A stretch of DNA of 64,000 nt from Roridomyces roridus (taxonomy: Eukaryota; Basidiomycota; Agaricomycetes; Agaricales; Mycenaceae), in NCBI GenBank assembly GCA_029378245.1, contig JARKIF010000002.1, positions 1,364,001 through 1,428,000 on the forward strand, given 5' to 3'. A program made the position numbers and the translations under genes. Under the pieces are notes generated by a model. The model had not been told where the DNA came from and did not search any database. It saw only the letters and a list, made by a program, of their open reading frames with translations. Positions 33,796-45,028 of this stretch are shown here, one piece after another. Position 1 is the first letter of the stretch. Every line of letters starts with the position of its first letter.

Positions 33796-34805
33796 AGTTA
33801 GAGATAGTAGTTGAATGGAGGAAGCGGAAAGGGAATATTATGTAGGGAAGTCAAGGCCGTCTGGATTTAAGTAGTGTGGGACACGCGGATAGTGCATTCG
33901 ACGAGAACTCGGGGCGTTTTGAACAGCGGTGGTAAATCAAGAGCAAGTGGGGAACGAGGAAGGCATCAGCTGATGGCAGTTGTAGGGCAAGGGTCGGCGA
34001 ACGCGTAAAGATACAGCTTGGTGGGAGGGAAAGAGTGAAGGCTGGCCTGTTAACCAAAAAGCCTATTATTGGTTGGCAAGAGGCGGTAATCCGGGGGTGA
34101 AGCGTCGCTGCGGAGGTTGCGAGGAGGCTGGCCGGAGCTCGAGAACAATGACAATCCTTCTTGAAAAAAAGCAGTGTAGACACCAGTTCATGACGCTTGT
34201 CATTAATGACCCGCGATGGCCTCGTGTAGTGAAAATCGGCACAAAAACTCAGGCTGCAAGTAGAAATGTCTCATGCAGTGCCTCGTCGTGATGAGGGAGA
34301 ACATCCCTAGATTTAGGAGAGAAATTTCGATGCGAGCCGTGGGCCTGAAAGCATAACTAGGTTCTTCAGAAAAATGGAGGCCTGTCGGGAGAGCATGCAT
34401 GAAAAATAGCGCGAGGCACGCAGCGAGGGCGTACGTACGATGGAAGAGATAATCAGCAGATGCCGAGGGCTAGGGCGTCAAGTCGCGTCTCCCAACTTAT
34501 GTGTGCAAATCATTAACGGCTTTCTTTCAAGGAAATGGATGTCAATTGAGGTTCTTGCTCTGTACCCGTTCATTTCAAGACTCCTCAGCCCCGTTGGGTG
34601 TATGAATTTCCTTTTCTGATTTTGGCGCTGCCGCCGGCAGCAGTGAGCAATGTGGGAGCACTGGGAAGCCTCGTGGCGGGCGGGGGGCGGGGACGCGCCA
34701 TTGTGGGCTTGGCACAGAGACCACTTTTGGCAGGTTATGTCAGCGACAATCGTGATCACTGCTCTCTGTCTTCCGCATTTGGCGTCATACCCTCTCCCGC
34801 CGTTC
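33796..34805. other. Intergenic, no recognised gene
   Basis: Upstream sequence of the MLKL-like gene (minus) and of the CRIB fragment (plus). Open frames are short and without motifs. Confidence 0.4.
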
Positions 34806-35339
34806 ATGGCCGCCTATAGTCGACCCCTGCCGACGCCTCCCACAGGGCCCCGAGGCAGTCCGTTTGAAAGCTACCGCGGTGGCCAGCTCGACTATCGGCC
34901 CGATGGCTACCCCCCCTCTTTCGCGCCGTACGCTTATCCTCAGACCCCTCAGTCTCCGACTACCTTGCCTGGGGGGACGCTACTTCACAAGGGCTTCTAT
35001 GATCTACTTTCGATGATTCCCACCCCCTCTCCTTCGCGCTTAATGTGGGGTCCTCCGCCTGAAGAAGAGCCCGGTCTAGCAGGCCCTAGGTACGAACATA
35101 TCAGGCCAGCCGCTCCGCCTGCCAGAGGCCCCCCTGCAGGACATGCGTATCCGCCTTCTAGTCCGCCTGTGCCCCGCAAGACCCGGAGGATCAGCAAAGA
35201 CATGGTTTCCCGCCCCACCGGCTTTGTGTTCGTCGCTCGTGCGCATCATTAATTTCATATCCTAATACGTATCAGGCACCTCGTACATGCTTCCGATGCT
35301 GACCAGTTTGAGGCCCTTCTCTCTCGGTGGGGTCCGGAC
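34806..35339 (+). pseudogene. CRIB (p21-Rho-binding) protein gene, 3'-truncated
   Basis: The start MAAYSRPLPTPPTGPRG is followed by a Pro-rich region. The CRIB motif is then assembled across one intron: ISKDMVSRPTGFV joined to HLVHASDADQFEALL and SRWGPDGMGKLG. CRIB motifs bind GTP-loaded Cdc42/Rac. The gene breaks off within the segment after the CRIB motif, where sequence of an NDR-type kinase begins at about 35345. The normal C-terminal part is missing, so the locus is probably a fragment. A read-through fusion with the kinase meets a stop in the CRIB frame. Confidence 0.6.
35211..35339 (+). repeat. CRIB-exon direct repeat, first copy
   Basis: About 128 bp covering the CRIB splice junction (CGCCCCACCGG to GGGTCCGGAC) recur at 36942-37070, with small differences including loss of one CT pair. 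The copies flank the kinase remnant. Confidence 0.85.
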
Positions 35340-35344
35340 GGCAT

Positions 35345-36905
35345 GGGCAAATTGGGGGGTTAGCTTCGAGGCTCGCGCTGGGCCAGCTTTACGCCATGAA
35401 ACAAGTGAGTTCGTGGCACCTTTCAAGTCGTTCATGGGCTCATCGAACCCCAGCTGCGCAAAACAGACATGCTCCGCAAAGGTCAGGAGGGTCATGTCCG
35501 TGCCGAGCGCGATATTCTCAAGTCGGCTGCCCTGGTCAACTCGCCCGGTGGCACCGAGTGGATCGTTCGCATGTACTATAGTTTCCAAGATCGTGATAAT
35601 CTGTACTTGGTAAGATCCACCAAACCGACCTTGTGCATTCGCCTAGAATACATGGGAGGTGGCGACCTCCTCAATCTTCTGATTGAACGAGACGTATTTG
35701 ATGGGAGCTTCGTCCGATTCTACGTCGCCGAGGTAGGTTCATCATCATCATCTACAGCTCGTTACTCACGAAATTTAGATGATTCTGGCAATCGAATCGT
35801 GCCATAAACATGGCCTCATCCACCGCGACATCAAGCCTGACGTCTGCCAACAATTCATATATCTTTGTGGTGTTCACTCACAGTTATTTGCAGAATTTTT
35901 TGTTCGATCCTACCGGCCACATCAAATTGAGTGACTTTGGTCTAGCGTAAGTCTTCTTCCCGTGTGCTCGTGCTCCTCTCCAACAAGGGTTAAATTAGGA
36001 CCGACCTCCACTGGGCGCACGACACCTCATGTCTGCAACCCTTCTTTTTTGTTTACCATACGTTGACATGGAAACTGGCCCAGATTACGAACAACAGCGT
36101 CTCCATCTGCTTCACAAGCATGGTATTGATCTTGAGGATACCAACGGCATTGCGAATGGACGGAGGACGAAACGGATGAATCGCCAAAAGGTCGAACTAC
36201 TGATGGGCGGAGATGGCCCGGGCGGCGTCTTCACCTGGAGAGAGAAGAACCGCCGAAAGGTAAGGCTGCTTTTCCTTTCTTGGCTTGATATTAATTCTCT
36301 CGTCTTCGCAGCTTGCGTATTCAGTGTAAGTTGTCGAGTTCTAGATATCTCTGGTGTTCTGATATCCTAGCCAGATGTGGGACTAATTCGTATAGTACGT
36401 ATTCCTTCCGATTCGCCAGAAATTCAAATCTTACCGCAACTCATATCAGTGTCGCCCGAGGTAATCCGCGGCCACGGCTATTCATACTCTTGTGACTGGT
36501 GGAGTTTGGGAGTGATCATGTATGAATGTTTATATGGGTTTGTATCCGCATGCTATTCCACTTGTACCCAAACTGAACTGCTTATAGCGGCCCACCTTTC
36601 GCCAGCGACTCCGTAAGCAAACAACCACCACGCCTTTCCTTCGTTGCTCACGCGCAGTTTCAGAGGCACGTAACACGTCAGAAAATATTGAACCGGAAGC
36701 AAGCCTTGAAGTTCCCGGTCGTCGGCAAGTATCGCACGAAGGGGTGAACCTAATGCAGCAACTGCTTTGTGAACCAGGAGATCGCTTGGGCTCTCAAGCT
36801 TCTGTTTCCGTTTCACGACCCAACTCCATGGTCATGCATTCGCGCCGCAGTGGTTTCATGGCTCAGAGCGGCTCTTCAGATGGCGCAAACTTGATCAAGG
36901 TAGTC
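35345..36905 (+). pseudogene. NDR/Dbf2-type AGC kinase, decayed
   Basis: Kinase motifs in order: GQLYAMK (ATP lysine), EGHVRAERDIL, MYYSFQDRDNLYL, LEYMGGGDLLNLLIERDVF, SCHKHGLIHRDIKPD, GHIKLSDFGLA, TDLHWAHDTSYYE, the long NDR-type insert ending FTWREKNRRK, then SPEVIRGHGYSYSCDWWSLG. About ten short introns interrupt them. The glycine-rich loop is gone: only a short QIGG precedes ASRLALG. Near 36718, one missing base breaks the frame between LKFP and GRRQVSHEGVNLM. The C-terminal hydrophobic motif region is lost at the junction with the second CRIB copy. It has no functional start. It represents a Dbf2/Sid2-like mitotic-exit or septation kinase. Confidence 0.75.
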
Positions 36906-36941
36906 TTTTCTTTTTATTCCGACACAACACACCGTTTGACG

Positions 36942-37070
36942 CGCCCCACCGGCCTTGTGTTCGTCGCTCGTGCGCATCAGTTAATTTCATATCCTAATAC
37001 GTATCAGGGACCTCGTACATGCTTCCGATGCTGACCAGTTTGAGGCCCTTCTCTCGGTGGGGTCCCGACG
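36942..37070 (+). repeat. CRIB-exon direct repeat, second copy
   Basis: This matches 35211-35339. It is fused at its 3' end to amylase sequence at about 37068-37075, where both parents share ACG-rich bases. Confidence 0.85.
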
Positions 37071-37735
37071 TCCCACACGAGCGACGTGGCGCTGATCAAG
37101 AATGCGATGGCATGGGTGTTTGTTGGGGATGGAGTACCGATCATGCAGGAGCAGGTTTATGCAGGATTTCTTTCTCATTCTGAAACTCACCAAAACACAG
37201 ACTTTGGCTCAGTGGCTACGAGACAAACAAACCTCTGGTCTTATACGCCTCAAAGCTCACCTCGGCACGCAAGCTTGCTATCGCAGCAAACAAGACTTTC
37301 ATCTCTACCCCGGTACGTGTACCCCGCCTCCTGTTAACCCACCCGTTGATTCCACCGCCCTTACAGGCCTCATGGATTAACCAGTCCGATCCCAGCACCA
37401 TAGCACTCTCCAAACCGCCGCTGCTGTCTCTCTTCACGAACGTAGGCTCCAACGCGACCTCGCAACCGACCTGGAGCATTCCCGCAGGGCTATACGAGGC
37501 GAATACGACGCTCGTAGACGTGGTGTCGTGTACGCGGCTGGTAGTCGGCGAAGATGGTGTGAATGTGACTGCGATGGAGGGGTTGCCAAAGGTGATGATT
37601 CCTGCGAGCATGTTGAAGAAGGATGGGGGCGCGTGTCCTGCGTTGGCGATTAAGCAGAGTGGTGCGACGAGGAGGAGTGTGGTGGGTGTGCTGTCGGTTG
37701 TTTCGGCGGTTTGGAGTGTGGTGACGCTCGTTTAG
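37070..37735 (+). pseudogene. Truncated alpha-amylase copy
   Basis: This is an inverted duplicate of the 3' half of the amylase at 20829-22628. It starts within the region just before VALIKNAM and has lost TACTATGGGC, removing the MYYGQ segment. The last 129 residues of the open frame are identical to the parent, up to the same stop. Without the catalytic core or a signal peptide it cannot be an active amylase. The downstream flank also matches the parent's flank, including element copy C. Confidence 0.9.
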
Positions 37736-37814
37736 AAATCAGTAGAGAGATGTAAGTATTTCTGGTTATTATGGGATGTTTTTCGACTTTCAGAACACGG
37801 GGTGCGATAAGTCG

Positions 37815-38755
37815 TCCAGAAACTGCCCGATATTTCGACCTGCCTTATTGGGAGACACCGTTGGCAGAGCCACTGATCTCCGCATAAATACCAGCCATTC
37901 TGCCAGCCACCTCTTTTTGTCTCTTGTCAGTCGCTCCCTCCTTGAGGTAAGTGACTCACTCGCCTATTTCCGCTCACTCACACCTTCCAGGGCTAGCGAT
38001 TGTCCGGCACACTTCGACACGCCGTAGGATGTCCTCAAAGCTAACTCATTGCGGCACTGGCCGAGGCTGGAATGCGACATGCGTGGGGGCACCATCCAAA
38101 CATCCTTCGTAATAAGCGACGTGGCGCGTCCCTCTACTACGTTCCCTTCTCTCGCCCAGCTCGCCTTTACTCATTCTCGCTGTAGCAGCCGGTGTCTGAC
38201 ACCAAGCAGTGGGCACCCTTCCTCCTTTCTCATCCTCGCCGTTGGCTAACTCGCTCTTTCAGAACCCCGCCGCGTTCAAATGCTTGCTGCTGGTACCGAG
38301 GATGCAAGACCTCAAGAAGAAACCAGCGTAGTTGTGGCCTCTACTGGCAAGTACTCTCATCCTCTCCATCGTTCCCCTCGCTGACCCTCCTTCAGACATC
38401 TTCCTTCGACTTCACATACAGTTCTTCAGACACGCGTAGTCCTCGCCGCTGGAGGCAGCCAGGAGGCTCGCCCGACGCTCGCTCGCTTCAATCGCGACTC
38501 GATGGACGAAGGATGCAGTATGGGAAGGAATCAGAAATGTTGGGCTCGAGGGGTAGTCTAGCCCGCGCCTTTGGGCATCGTCTGCAGTAGTATACTTAGT
38601 CGCCTTCAGGCATCCGAGTCCAGTAGTGTAGCTCGCGCTCCTCGCCTCTTACTTTACCGCGCATCGCTACATACCGCACTCCTAGATAGGGCCGACTCTG
38701 GAATGGAAATGGGAATGGGGTTTGGGTAGCACAACATCTGGAGTGAATTGAGCGG
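37815..38755 (+). repeat. Dispersed element, copy C
   Basis: This lies in the same orientation as copy B. It has decayed: the first coding donor is CTACGT instead of GTACGT, and a 4-nt loss in the last exon causes a stop. It continues the duplication that includes the amylase fragment, so it derives from copy A. Confidence 0.75.
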
Positions 38756-38816
38756 TCCTCTTCAAACTCTTGAGATGGGCGGGCCGAAAGAACTTCGAGG
38801 AAATTGATTATCAATC

Positions 38817-40791
38817 ATGATGGTACACGCCAACCCCGCGAATCTCCATGCATCCGAAGACTACTCGCTTACGCCGATGTATGACGACTCCGAGCGACTC
38901 CTCCACGACGCGGACGCGCTAGACGATGATGTCCGTAGTAGGCTAGACAAGACGATCGACCGTATCGGGATGGGCAGATATCAATGGACGCTCTTGTGTC
39001 TTTGTGGTTGCGGTGAGTCCCGTGGACGATAAACGCGCGACCAGCTCTCACTCTGTCCAGGTTGGCTGGCCGATAATGTGAGAGAATTCATCAAGGATGC
39101 CCTAGCTTAGCTTGGTTAGATGTGGCTTCAAGCAGCTGCGATCGTTCTTCCAAGGGTCCAACAACATTATTCCGTGCCGGACAATTGGATTGGGGCTGCA
39201 AGCGCTGCCATGTTCGCTGGGATGCTCTTGGGTGCTGTCGGCTGGGGTACTTGTTCCGATCTCTTGGGCAGGAGCACGGCTTTCAATGCTACACTCGTCT
39301 TCACCGCGCTGTTCGGCTTGCTGGCGTCTTTGTCATGGTCTTTCACTTCACTGGCTGTGATTCTATTTCTACTGGGGACTGCGGTGGGGGTGCGTGCGCG
39401 TCAAGACCTCATTGAACCGCTTGCTCACTTGTCCTCTTCACTTCACAGGGTTCCATGCCTACAGACGGTACACTCATAATTGAACACTTGCCGCAACCGA
39501 AACTCTACCTCGTCACTGCCCTTTCAATATTCTTCTCCGTGGGTTCCGTCGTGGCCGCAGTCTTTGCACTGTTTCTGGTCCCGCAGAATTCATGTGCCGT
39601 TGCGACCATACCCTGCGACCCTGCCCTCAACAATGGCTGGAAGCACTACTTGGGTGCACTTGGCATCTTTGTACGTCTTCCTCGTTCCTCATTGTCCCGC
39701 CCAGACTAAGCGATGAAGACGTTGGCAATGTTTATTGCCCGCGTTGTCTTTTTCCGGCTACACGAAAGCCCTCGCTTCCTCGTGCATGCAGGGCGTCCCG
39801 CAGAGGCACTAGTGGCACTTCAGGCCATGGCGCGTTTCAACGGAAACCCGCAGCTGGCTGATGAACTTGACCTTCCCGATGTTGATGATTCTGTTGCCAC
39901 CGTCGTCGAAGACGACGCGAGCTATATGCCCATCGGCAATGGCGATACCAAGAGCGGTTCACGATGGTTACGGCGCTTGCAGATGGTGCTCGAGCCTGAA
40001 TGGCGTCGTACATCGCTGCTTATTTGGGGGGCATGGTGTGGGATGGCTTTGGGTGCGTATTACTCTGGGTGAATTCACTGTACTGACTAACGTGCAGCAT
40101 ATACAATGTTCAATGTTTATCTACCCAAACTGCTCGAGTCCAAAGGGACAACATCGATCGAAGCCAGTCTGTGGGATGTGCTCATCTTTACCATAGGAGG
40201 ATGTCCAGGCGCCTTTGTCGGTGCCAAGCTCATCCTCACACCTTTGGGGAGGCGATGGTCCCTTGCTGGCAGTACCATCATGACTGCGGTATTCTGCCTT
40301 CTTTTCGTCTTCGCGCAGAAGGCGCAAAACGCGTTTTTCGTTCGCATTAGTGCAACAGGCGTCGGGCTTGCTAGCACTGTAAGTCTATCATATCTTTGTC
40401 TACGTCGGGGTAACAGCGATTGCAGGTAATGTGGTCCATTCTGTATGGATGGACGCCCGAGATATTCGCCACCAAAGGTATTTCTCTTTCATTCTTCTTT
40501 TACTTTACTCACGTCTTTTCAGTGCGAGGAACAGCCTGTGGAATGGCTTCGGGGTTTTCCCGCATGTGGGTTTTCCAATATCTCTCTTGCTCGCATTGAA
40601 CTGATGGGGCCGTCAGTGGAGGCGTACTAGCACCCATACTCGGCGGAATGCTGCTCCTCATCAGCAGGGCGGCTCCAGTCTACACGAGCATGGTGGTTTT
40701 CCTATTCGCTGCTGCGTGTGTTCTGATGCTCAGCGAAAACGAGGGCGAAAGTGGGCGAACACAAGGAGGGCGGCCAGTTGTTGTGCATTAG
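38817..40791 (+). CDS. MFS transporter, SV2/SVOP-like
   Basis: The start is MMVHANPANLHASEDYSLTP; the loop before the first helix ends in IDRIGMGRYQWTLLCLCGCG. After two tiny introns come MWLQAAAIVLP and ASAAMFAGMLLGAVGWG, then the MFS motif between helices 2 and 3 (SDLLGRSTAFN). Further helices appear in LASLSWSFTSLAVILFLLG, ALSIFFSVGSVVAAVFALFL and WGAWCGMALAYTMFNVYLP, and LGRRWSLAGSTIMTAVFCLL. About nine introns are needed. The length of about 500 residues suits a 12-helix carrier. The substrate cannot be read from the sequence; the subfamily resemblance is to organic-cation/SV2-like carriers. Confidence 0.85.
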
Positions 40792-40832
40792 ATGACTCTT
40801 TGTACCCTTCCTGACCCGATGTATATATTAGA

Positions 40833-42306
40833 TCACCTCTTACTCCGCGCAGTCTCCCGTCTGCCCTTGCCCAAACGTTTGGCACCCCCACCGCGCCCAC
40901 CACCACGCCCGAACCCGCCTCTTGAACCACCCCGACCGCCTCGTGCCCCGCCTCGTGCCCCACCACGTCCTCCTCTACTGCTGCCACCAAAGTCATCCGT
41001 GGACTCGCGCGTATTCGACTTGGAGTATTTCCCGGCACCGCCAAAGCCGTACTTTTTATCCCGCGCCTGTCTGGGGATTTTGGGGCCACCTCGACCGCTT
41101 GGGGCTGCCCCACGCCCGCGCTTGGCGGGCCTGTCCGAGATGGCGTCTTCGACTGCAATGTCGAAGCCATCGTCGTCTCCGCTCGGTTTGTCAAGCATGT
41201 CGCCACGTTCTGAGAGTTCATTAGTCAAGTCCGAGAAAGAAAGAAAAGAATCATACTCCGCTTCAAGCCCTTGAGCCGCTCCTCCATCTCCTTCTTACCC
41301 CTCTCGCGCTCTTTGAGCTTCTCGATTTGCACCTGCTTGCCAAACTTTTTGCCCTCGCGCTCCTTGCGCTTGTCCTCGCTCTTCTTGATTCCCGCACGCT
41401 CGTCGAGTAGACGCTGCCGGATACGCTCCATGTGTGCATCCGTCTTGACCATCTCGGCGAAGTAGTCCGCCGGGCGCGTAAAAGGGAATTTATGCTTGGC
41501 GGCCAGGTCACGTGCAGCGTTGGCGCCGTGGAGAGCTTGTTTGTAGCTGCAAATATGTATTAGAGTTGGTTCCAAAGAGATTGGAGACGCGCACAATGCA
41601 AGCTCCCGGTTGAGGTCGTCGTTGACGTCTACGTCAATGGAATCGGGGTACGAGAGGACGAGAGTTTCGGTCCAAGGTAAAGAAGCATCGAGTTGAATAG
41701 TTTCACGGATTCGTGCGAGGGCGACCTAAGAACATAATGAGGATTTTGGGTAGCAAAGCTGAGGCTCGTACGAACCGTGTTGTCGATTTCAATTTTTTGA
41801 CGAGGAACGGCGTCATCGTCGATAGACTCGACGTCGTCCAAAGCAACGTCCTCCTCTTCCTCTGAGTCTTCACCCTCGTCTTCATCCTCTTCACCATCTT
41901 CGCCTGCGTCTGACCCATCCTCCGACTCCGACCCCCCATTATCGTCAGCCGTGTCTGCAGCGTTTTCAAGGGTGAATGAAGAGTCTTCCTCGTCGTCTTC
42001 ATCTTCATCCCCTCCAAGCACGGCATGCAACTGCATTTGCTCATAGTCGTCCAACCCATCATCGCCCAACGCCTTCATAAGGCGCTCCATACCCTCTTCG
42101 TTGATACCGCCGTTTTCAGAGTCCCCATCGTCGTTTTCAGAGTCCGCAGAGTCGTTCTCGTTCTCGTTCGAGTCGGGTTCAGTGACTTTTTCAGGCTTTG
42201 ATTTTGTAGGTTTTGAAGGGCCCGGAACCGGCGCCGCGTCTTTTGGTGCTTTTGACGGGCTGGTCGATTTCTTGGGAGCCTTTGCGGGCTTGGAGTTTGG
42301 CGCCAT
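40833..42306 (-). CDS. EBP2: rRNA-processing protein EBP2
   Basis: A nucleolar factor needed for 60S subunit assembly and 27S rRNA processing. The start is MAPNSKPAKAPKKSTSPSKA, followed by Lys/Pro-rich sequence and long acidic blocks. The conserved EBP2 core follows: VALARIRETIQ, LPWTETLVLSYPDSIDVDVN, YKQALHGANAARDLAAKHKF and FPFTRPADYFAEMVKTDAHM. A coiled, basic segment (FGKQVQIEKLKERERGKKEM) precedes an Arg/Gly-rich tail with many RGG units. Introns of about 45-55 nt interrupt it. It converges with the MFS gene, leaving 41 bp between stops. Confidence 0.92.
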
Positions 42307-42407
42307 GGAAGCGGAGGTTGAGAAAAAATATGCGAGGTGGCTGTGTGATTTGGACTTACTCCTTCTGCCAACCTTCTGCCAACATTTTTGCAGGTTGTGC
42401 AAGAAGA
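42307..42407. promoter_or_regulatory. 101-bp divergent promoter (EBP2 / BTB)
   Basis: Only 101 bp lie between the EBP2 ATG (42306, minus) and the BTB ATG (42408, plus), so the two genes must share a very compact bidirectional promoter and overlapping leaders. Confidence 0.6.
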
Positions 42408-43506
42408 ATGGACGAAATACGAGACTCGGAACTCCATTTTGAAGACGGCAACATCGTCTTGGCTGCACAAGATGGCCCTACAACATACTTTCGTCTACAC
42501 AAGAGCATTCTTGTAAAGCATTCCCCCGTCTTCGCGGACATGTTCGCAATGCCTCAGCCACCCACTACGGACATGTACGATGGGGTTCCACTGGTACAGA
42601 TGCCAGACAAAACGAAACCCCTCCGCGACTTTATAGCCTTTCTTTACGATCCACAGTAAGCCTGGCAGATTGCAAGTGGAATGGTTTCTAACATCGCACA
42701 GATGTATCGCCAAACTGCTCATCGGGTCCCAGTTCACAACCAATATTCTAGAGCCGACTCTCATTGCCAAGAAATATCAGGTCAACTGGATATGTGATAT
42801 GATCGCTACTCAGTTGCAGAAGCACTGGCCCACCTCGCTGGAGGGTTGGGACGCTATCACCAGTGACGAGGAAGCGGAAGAGGCGCGCTTGAATCAGAAT
42901 GGATGGGTGGACCCTTCATGGTCCGATGCGACACTCAAGTTACGCATTTTCCCGGAACCTGTATCTTCCATTCGTTTGGCGCGCGAATTGAATCTGCTTG
43001 ACATCCTCCCCTTCGCACTACTATATTTGCTCAGACTTTCTTACTGGAACACGTCGCTTCTTCCATCCCAGGAAGACTGGGCCCAAATGAGGTTGGCCCG
43101 TGAAAGGATTGTGGATTGGTTGGCAAGTCGGCGTATGCCATGGCATGATTGTGGGACACAGACGTCTAGGCAATGCGAAAGAGTCGCTGATCAAATTTGG
43201 TACTATACTGCCTTGGAGATGGCCCGCAATAGCAATTTCCTGCGAGCCGCGAATGCAACCCTATCGCACGATGGCAAACATCATGCCCACCTCAAGGATC
43301 TGTGTCCCATTTGCAAAAACGAGGATCGACAACTGCCTTGGGTTAATGAGGGTGGAGTTTACGAGCCACCTCTGTTACTTTTTCGGAGTGAAAGCCTCTG
43401 CTTGATTTTCTTGTACCAAAATATTATAATGCACCCGTTCAGAGCCACGACCAGTGCATTCTATCAGACGACGCGTGAATTTCATCCCTTAAGATACTTA
43501 GCTTGA
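42408..43506 (+). CDS. BTB/POZ protein, separate locus
   Basis: The start MDEIRDSELHFEDGNIVLAA leads into a BTB domain (FRLHKSILVKHSPVFADMFA). The domain continues across an intron near 42656-42700 to CIAKLLIGS and LEPTLIAKKYQVNWICDMIA. It is diverged from the six-gene array but keeps related C-terminal residues: MPWHDCG and LKDLCPICKNED. The last 40 or so residues lack family resemblance, and a downstream splice may have been missed. The stop at 43506 lies 4 bp from the stop of the convergent Ap4A phosphorylase gene. Confidence 0.8.
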
Positions 43507-43510
43507 ACTC

Positions 43511-44719
43511 CTACATCTCCTCTACATCTCTAGCTTCAGCCGCCGTCCCTGCAACCTGCAACTCATGCACACTCTCCAACCCAACCGCCCGCAGAATCTT
43601 GCTCTCGCCCTCAGTCTTGACAGCCTCCAACTCGCGCTCGCTTTTCACCAGCATCATCCCCGCAAACGCCAACGCATTAACACTGAGCTGGTCGCCCGTC
43701 TCCGCAAGCACGTGGTTCTCCTTCCGCCGCGGGATGAGGTGCATATGCTCGAGGGTAAGGACAACGTTGTACGACGGCTTGCCCGCAGGGTACTCTGGGT
43801 CATGCCGGATGGTTGATACAACGAGGTCGATGAGGCTCAGGAAAGCTTGGGCTAGGATTGGCTCCATCTTCTCGGGAGTGTACGAGTAGAATCGGTCGGG
43901 GAAGCGGAATACATGGTTGGCGTAGGAGAGGGCGGTCAGGCTGAACGGCGTATCTGTCGTGCGATGTGGGTGTATTGCGCATAGAAACAAATGCTTGGCT
44001 TTACCTTGGGTTTCTAATTTGACACTCCGCGCGAGATATTCTATAGGAGGGCCGTCCTCGTCTTCTAGAGGGATGAACTGGACGTGTTTATGCGCTTGCG
44101 ACGCGCCAGACAGGTCTCCGCAGTTAAAAAAACTAAAGAGGTTTTGGTGCGCTTTCCGGGCGGCGGCGAGCAACATATATGTCTGTACAAGATCTGGGGG
44201 CATCAGAGGCGAGGCCTGAGATCGGAATTCTGCATAGTCTTGAGTGTAAAACACCCGCAAGGAGAAGGATCGCAGACCTTTGGTGACCAGCAAGAAATGT
44301 TGCGGTACCACCGAGTACTTGTTGAGCTATCCCAAGGTGAACGAGCTGTATGGACCGCGCGCCGAGACCCACCAGAACGACATATTCCTCTTGTTCTTGT
44401 TGTAGTTCCCCGATATATAGATTCGGGTTGTATGGAGGCAGAAATGGATCCTGCAACTTCTTTTGCGAATCCTGGGCCGTGAAGTGGGGAGTTGGGAGGT
44501 GAGGTTTATGCTGCAGGGCTTCGCACAGCCGGATTTCGTACTACCAGTGGGACGGCGTCAGCCAGAGGTGCGCCTATGGAGCAGCAAGTCGATGACCTCT
44601 ACACCAGACGACTCATCGGTGTGCTTCACAATCGTGGACGGAAAGAATAGCAAGTCCCCCGAGGCCTGGGCCTTTTCGAAAGCAGGCGCGACCTTTGACA
44701 AGACTTCACTGGGAGACAT
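43511..44719 (-). CDS. Ap4A phosphorylase / ATP adenylyltransferase (Apa1/Apa2 type)
   Basis: Cleaves diadenosine tetraphosphate with phosphate to ATP and ADP. Exon 1 begins MSPSEVLSKVAPAFEKAQAS and has LLFFPSTIV. After splicing: YEIRLCEALQHKP, FLPPYNPNLYIGEL and YVVLLNKYSVVPQHFLLVTK. The HIT-like active-site region reads NCGDLSGASQAHKHVQFIP, with the paired His residues. The C-terminal domain has SYNVVLTLEHMHLIPRR. About four short introns are needed; the first uses GTCATC..GGTAG and was placed because it restores the conserved YEIRL. The length of about 330 residues fits. The ATG at 44719 is the first in frame. Confidence 0.88.
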
Positions 44720-45028
44720 GGAGGATTATATTAGTCTCCCGCAGTCAGACTGTAGTATCTCGGAGGGATGTCGTAGGAGAAAGATCAAGGTCAAGTTACG
44801 AGATCGCGCGACTTAATTCGTGACTATCGGCCGGTGTTCGACGGCAACAAAAGTCTATAAAGTACATGGCGAAGTCGGTAGTATAGTGGGGTGGCGGTTG
44901 AAAGTCGGGGAGGATGGGGGCCGGGTTTAATGAATGTAAAAACAGACGCAGTCCGAATACTGGTATCTTCTACCCTCTTCCTACACTTGGCCATCCGCTC
45001 AAGGATGGCCCAGGACGGCGACCCGGGA
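44720..45028. other. Intergenic between tandem minus-strand genes
   Basis: This lies between the stop of the DUF7727-like gene and the start of the Ap4A phosphorylase gene. It must hold the promoter of the latter. No other gene was seen. Confidence 0.45.
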
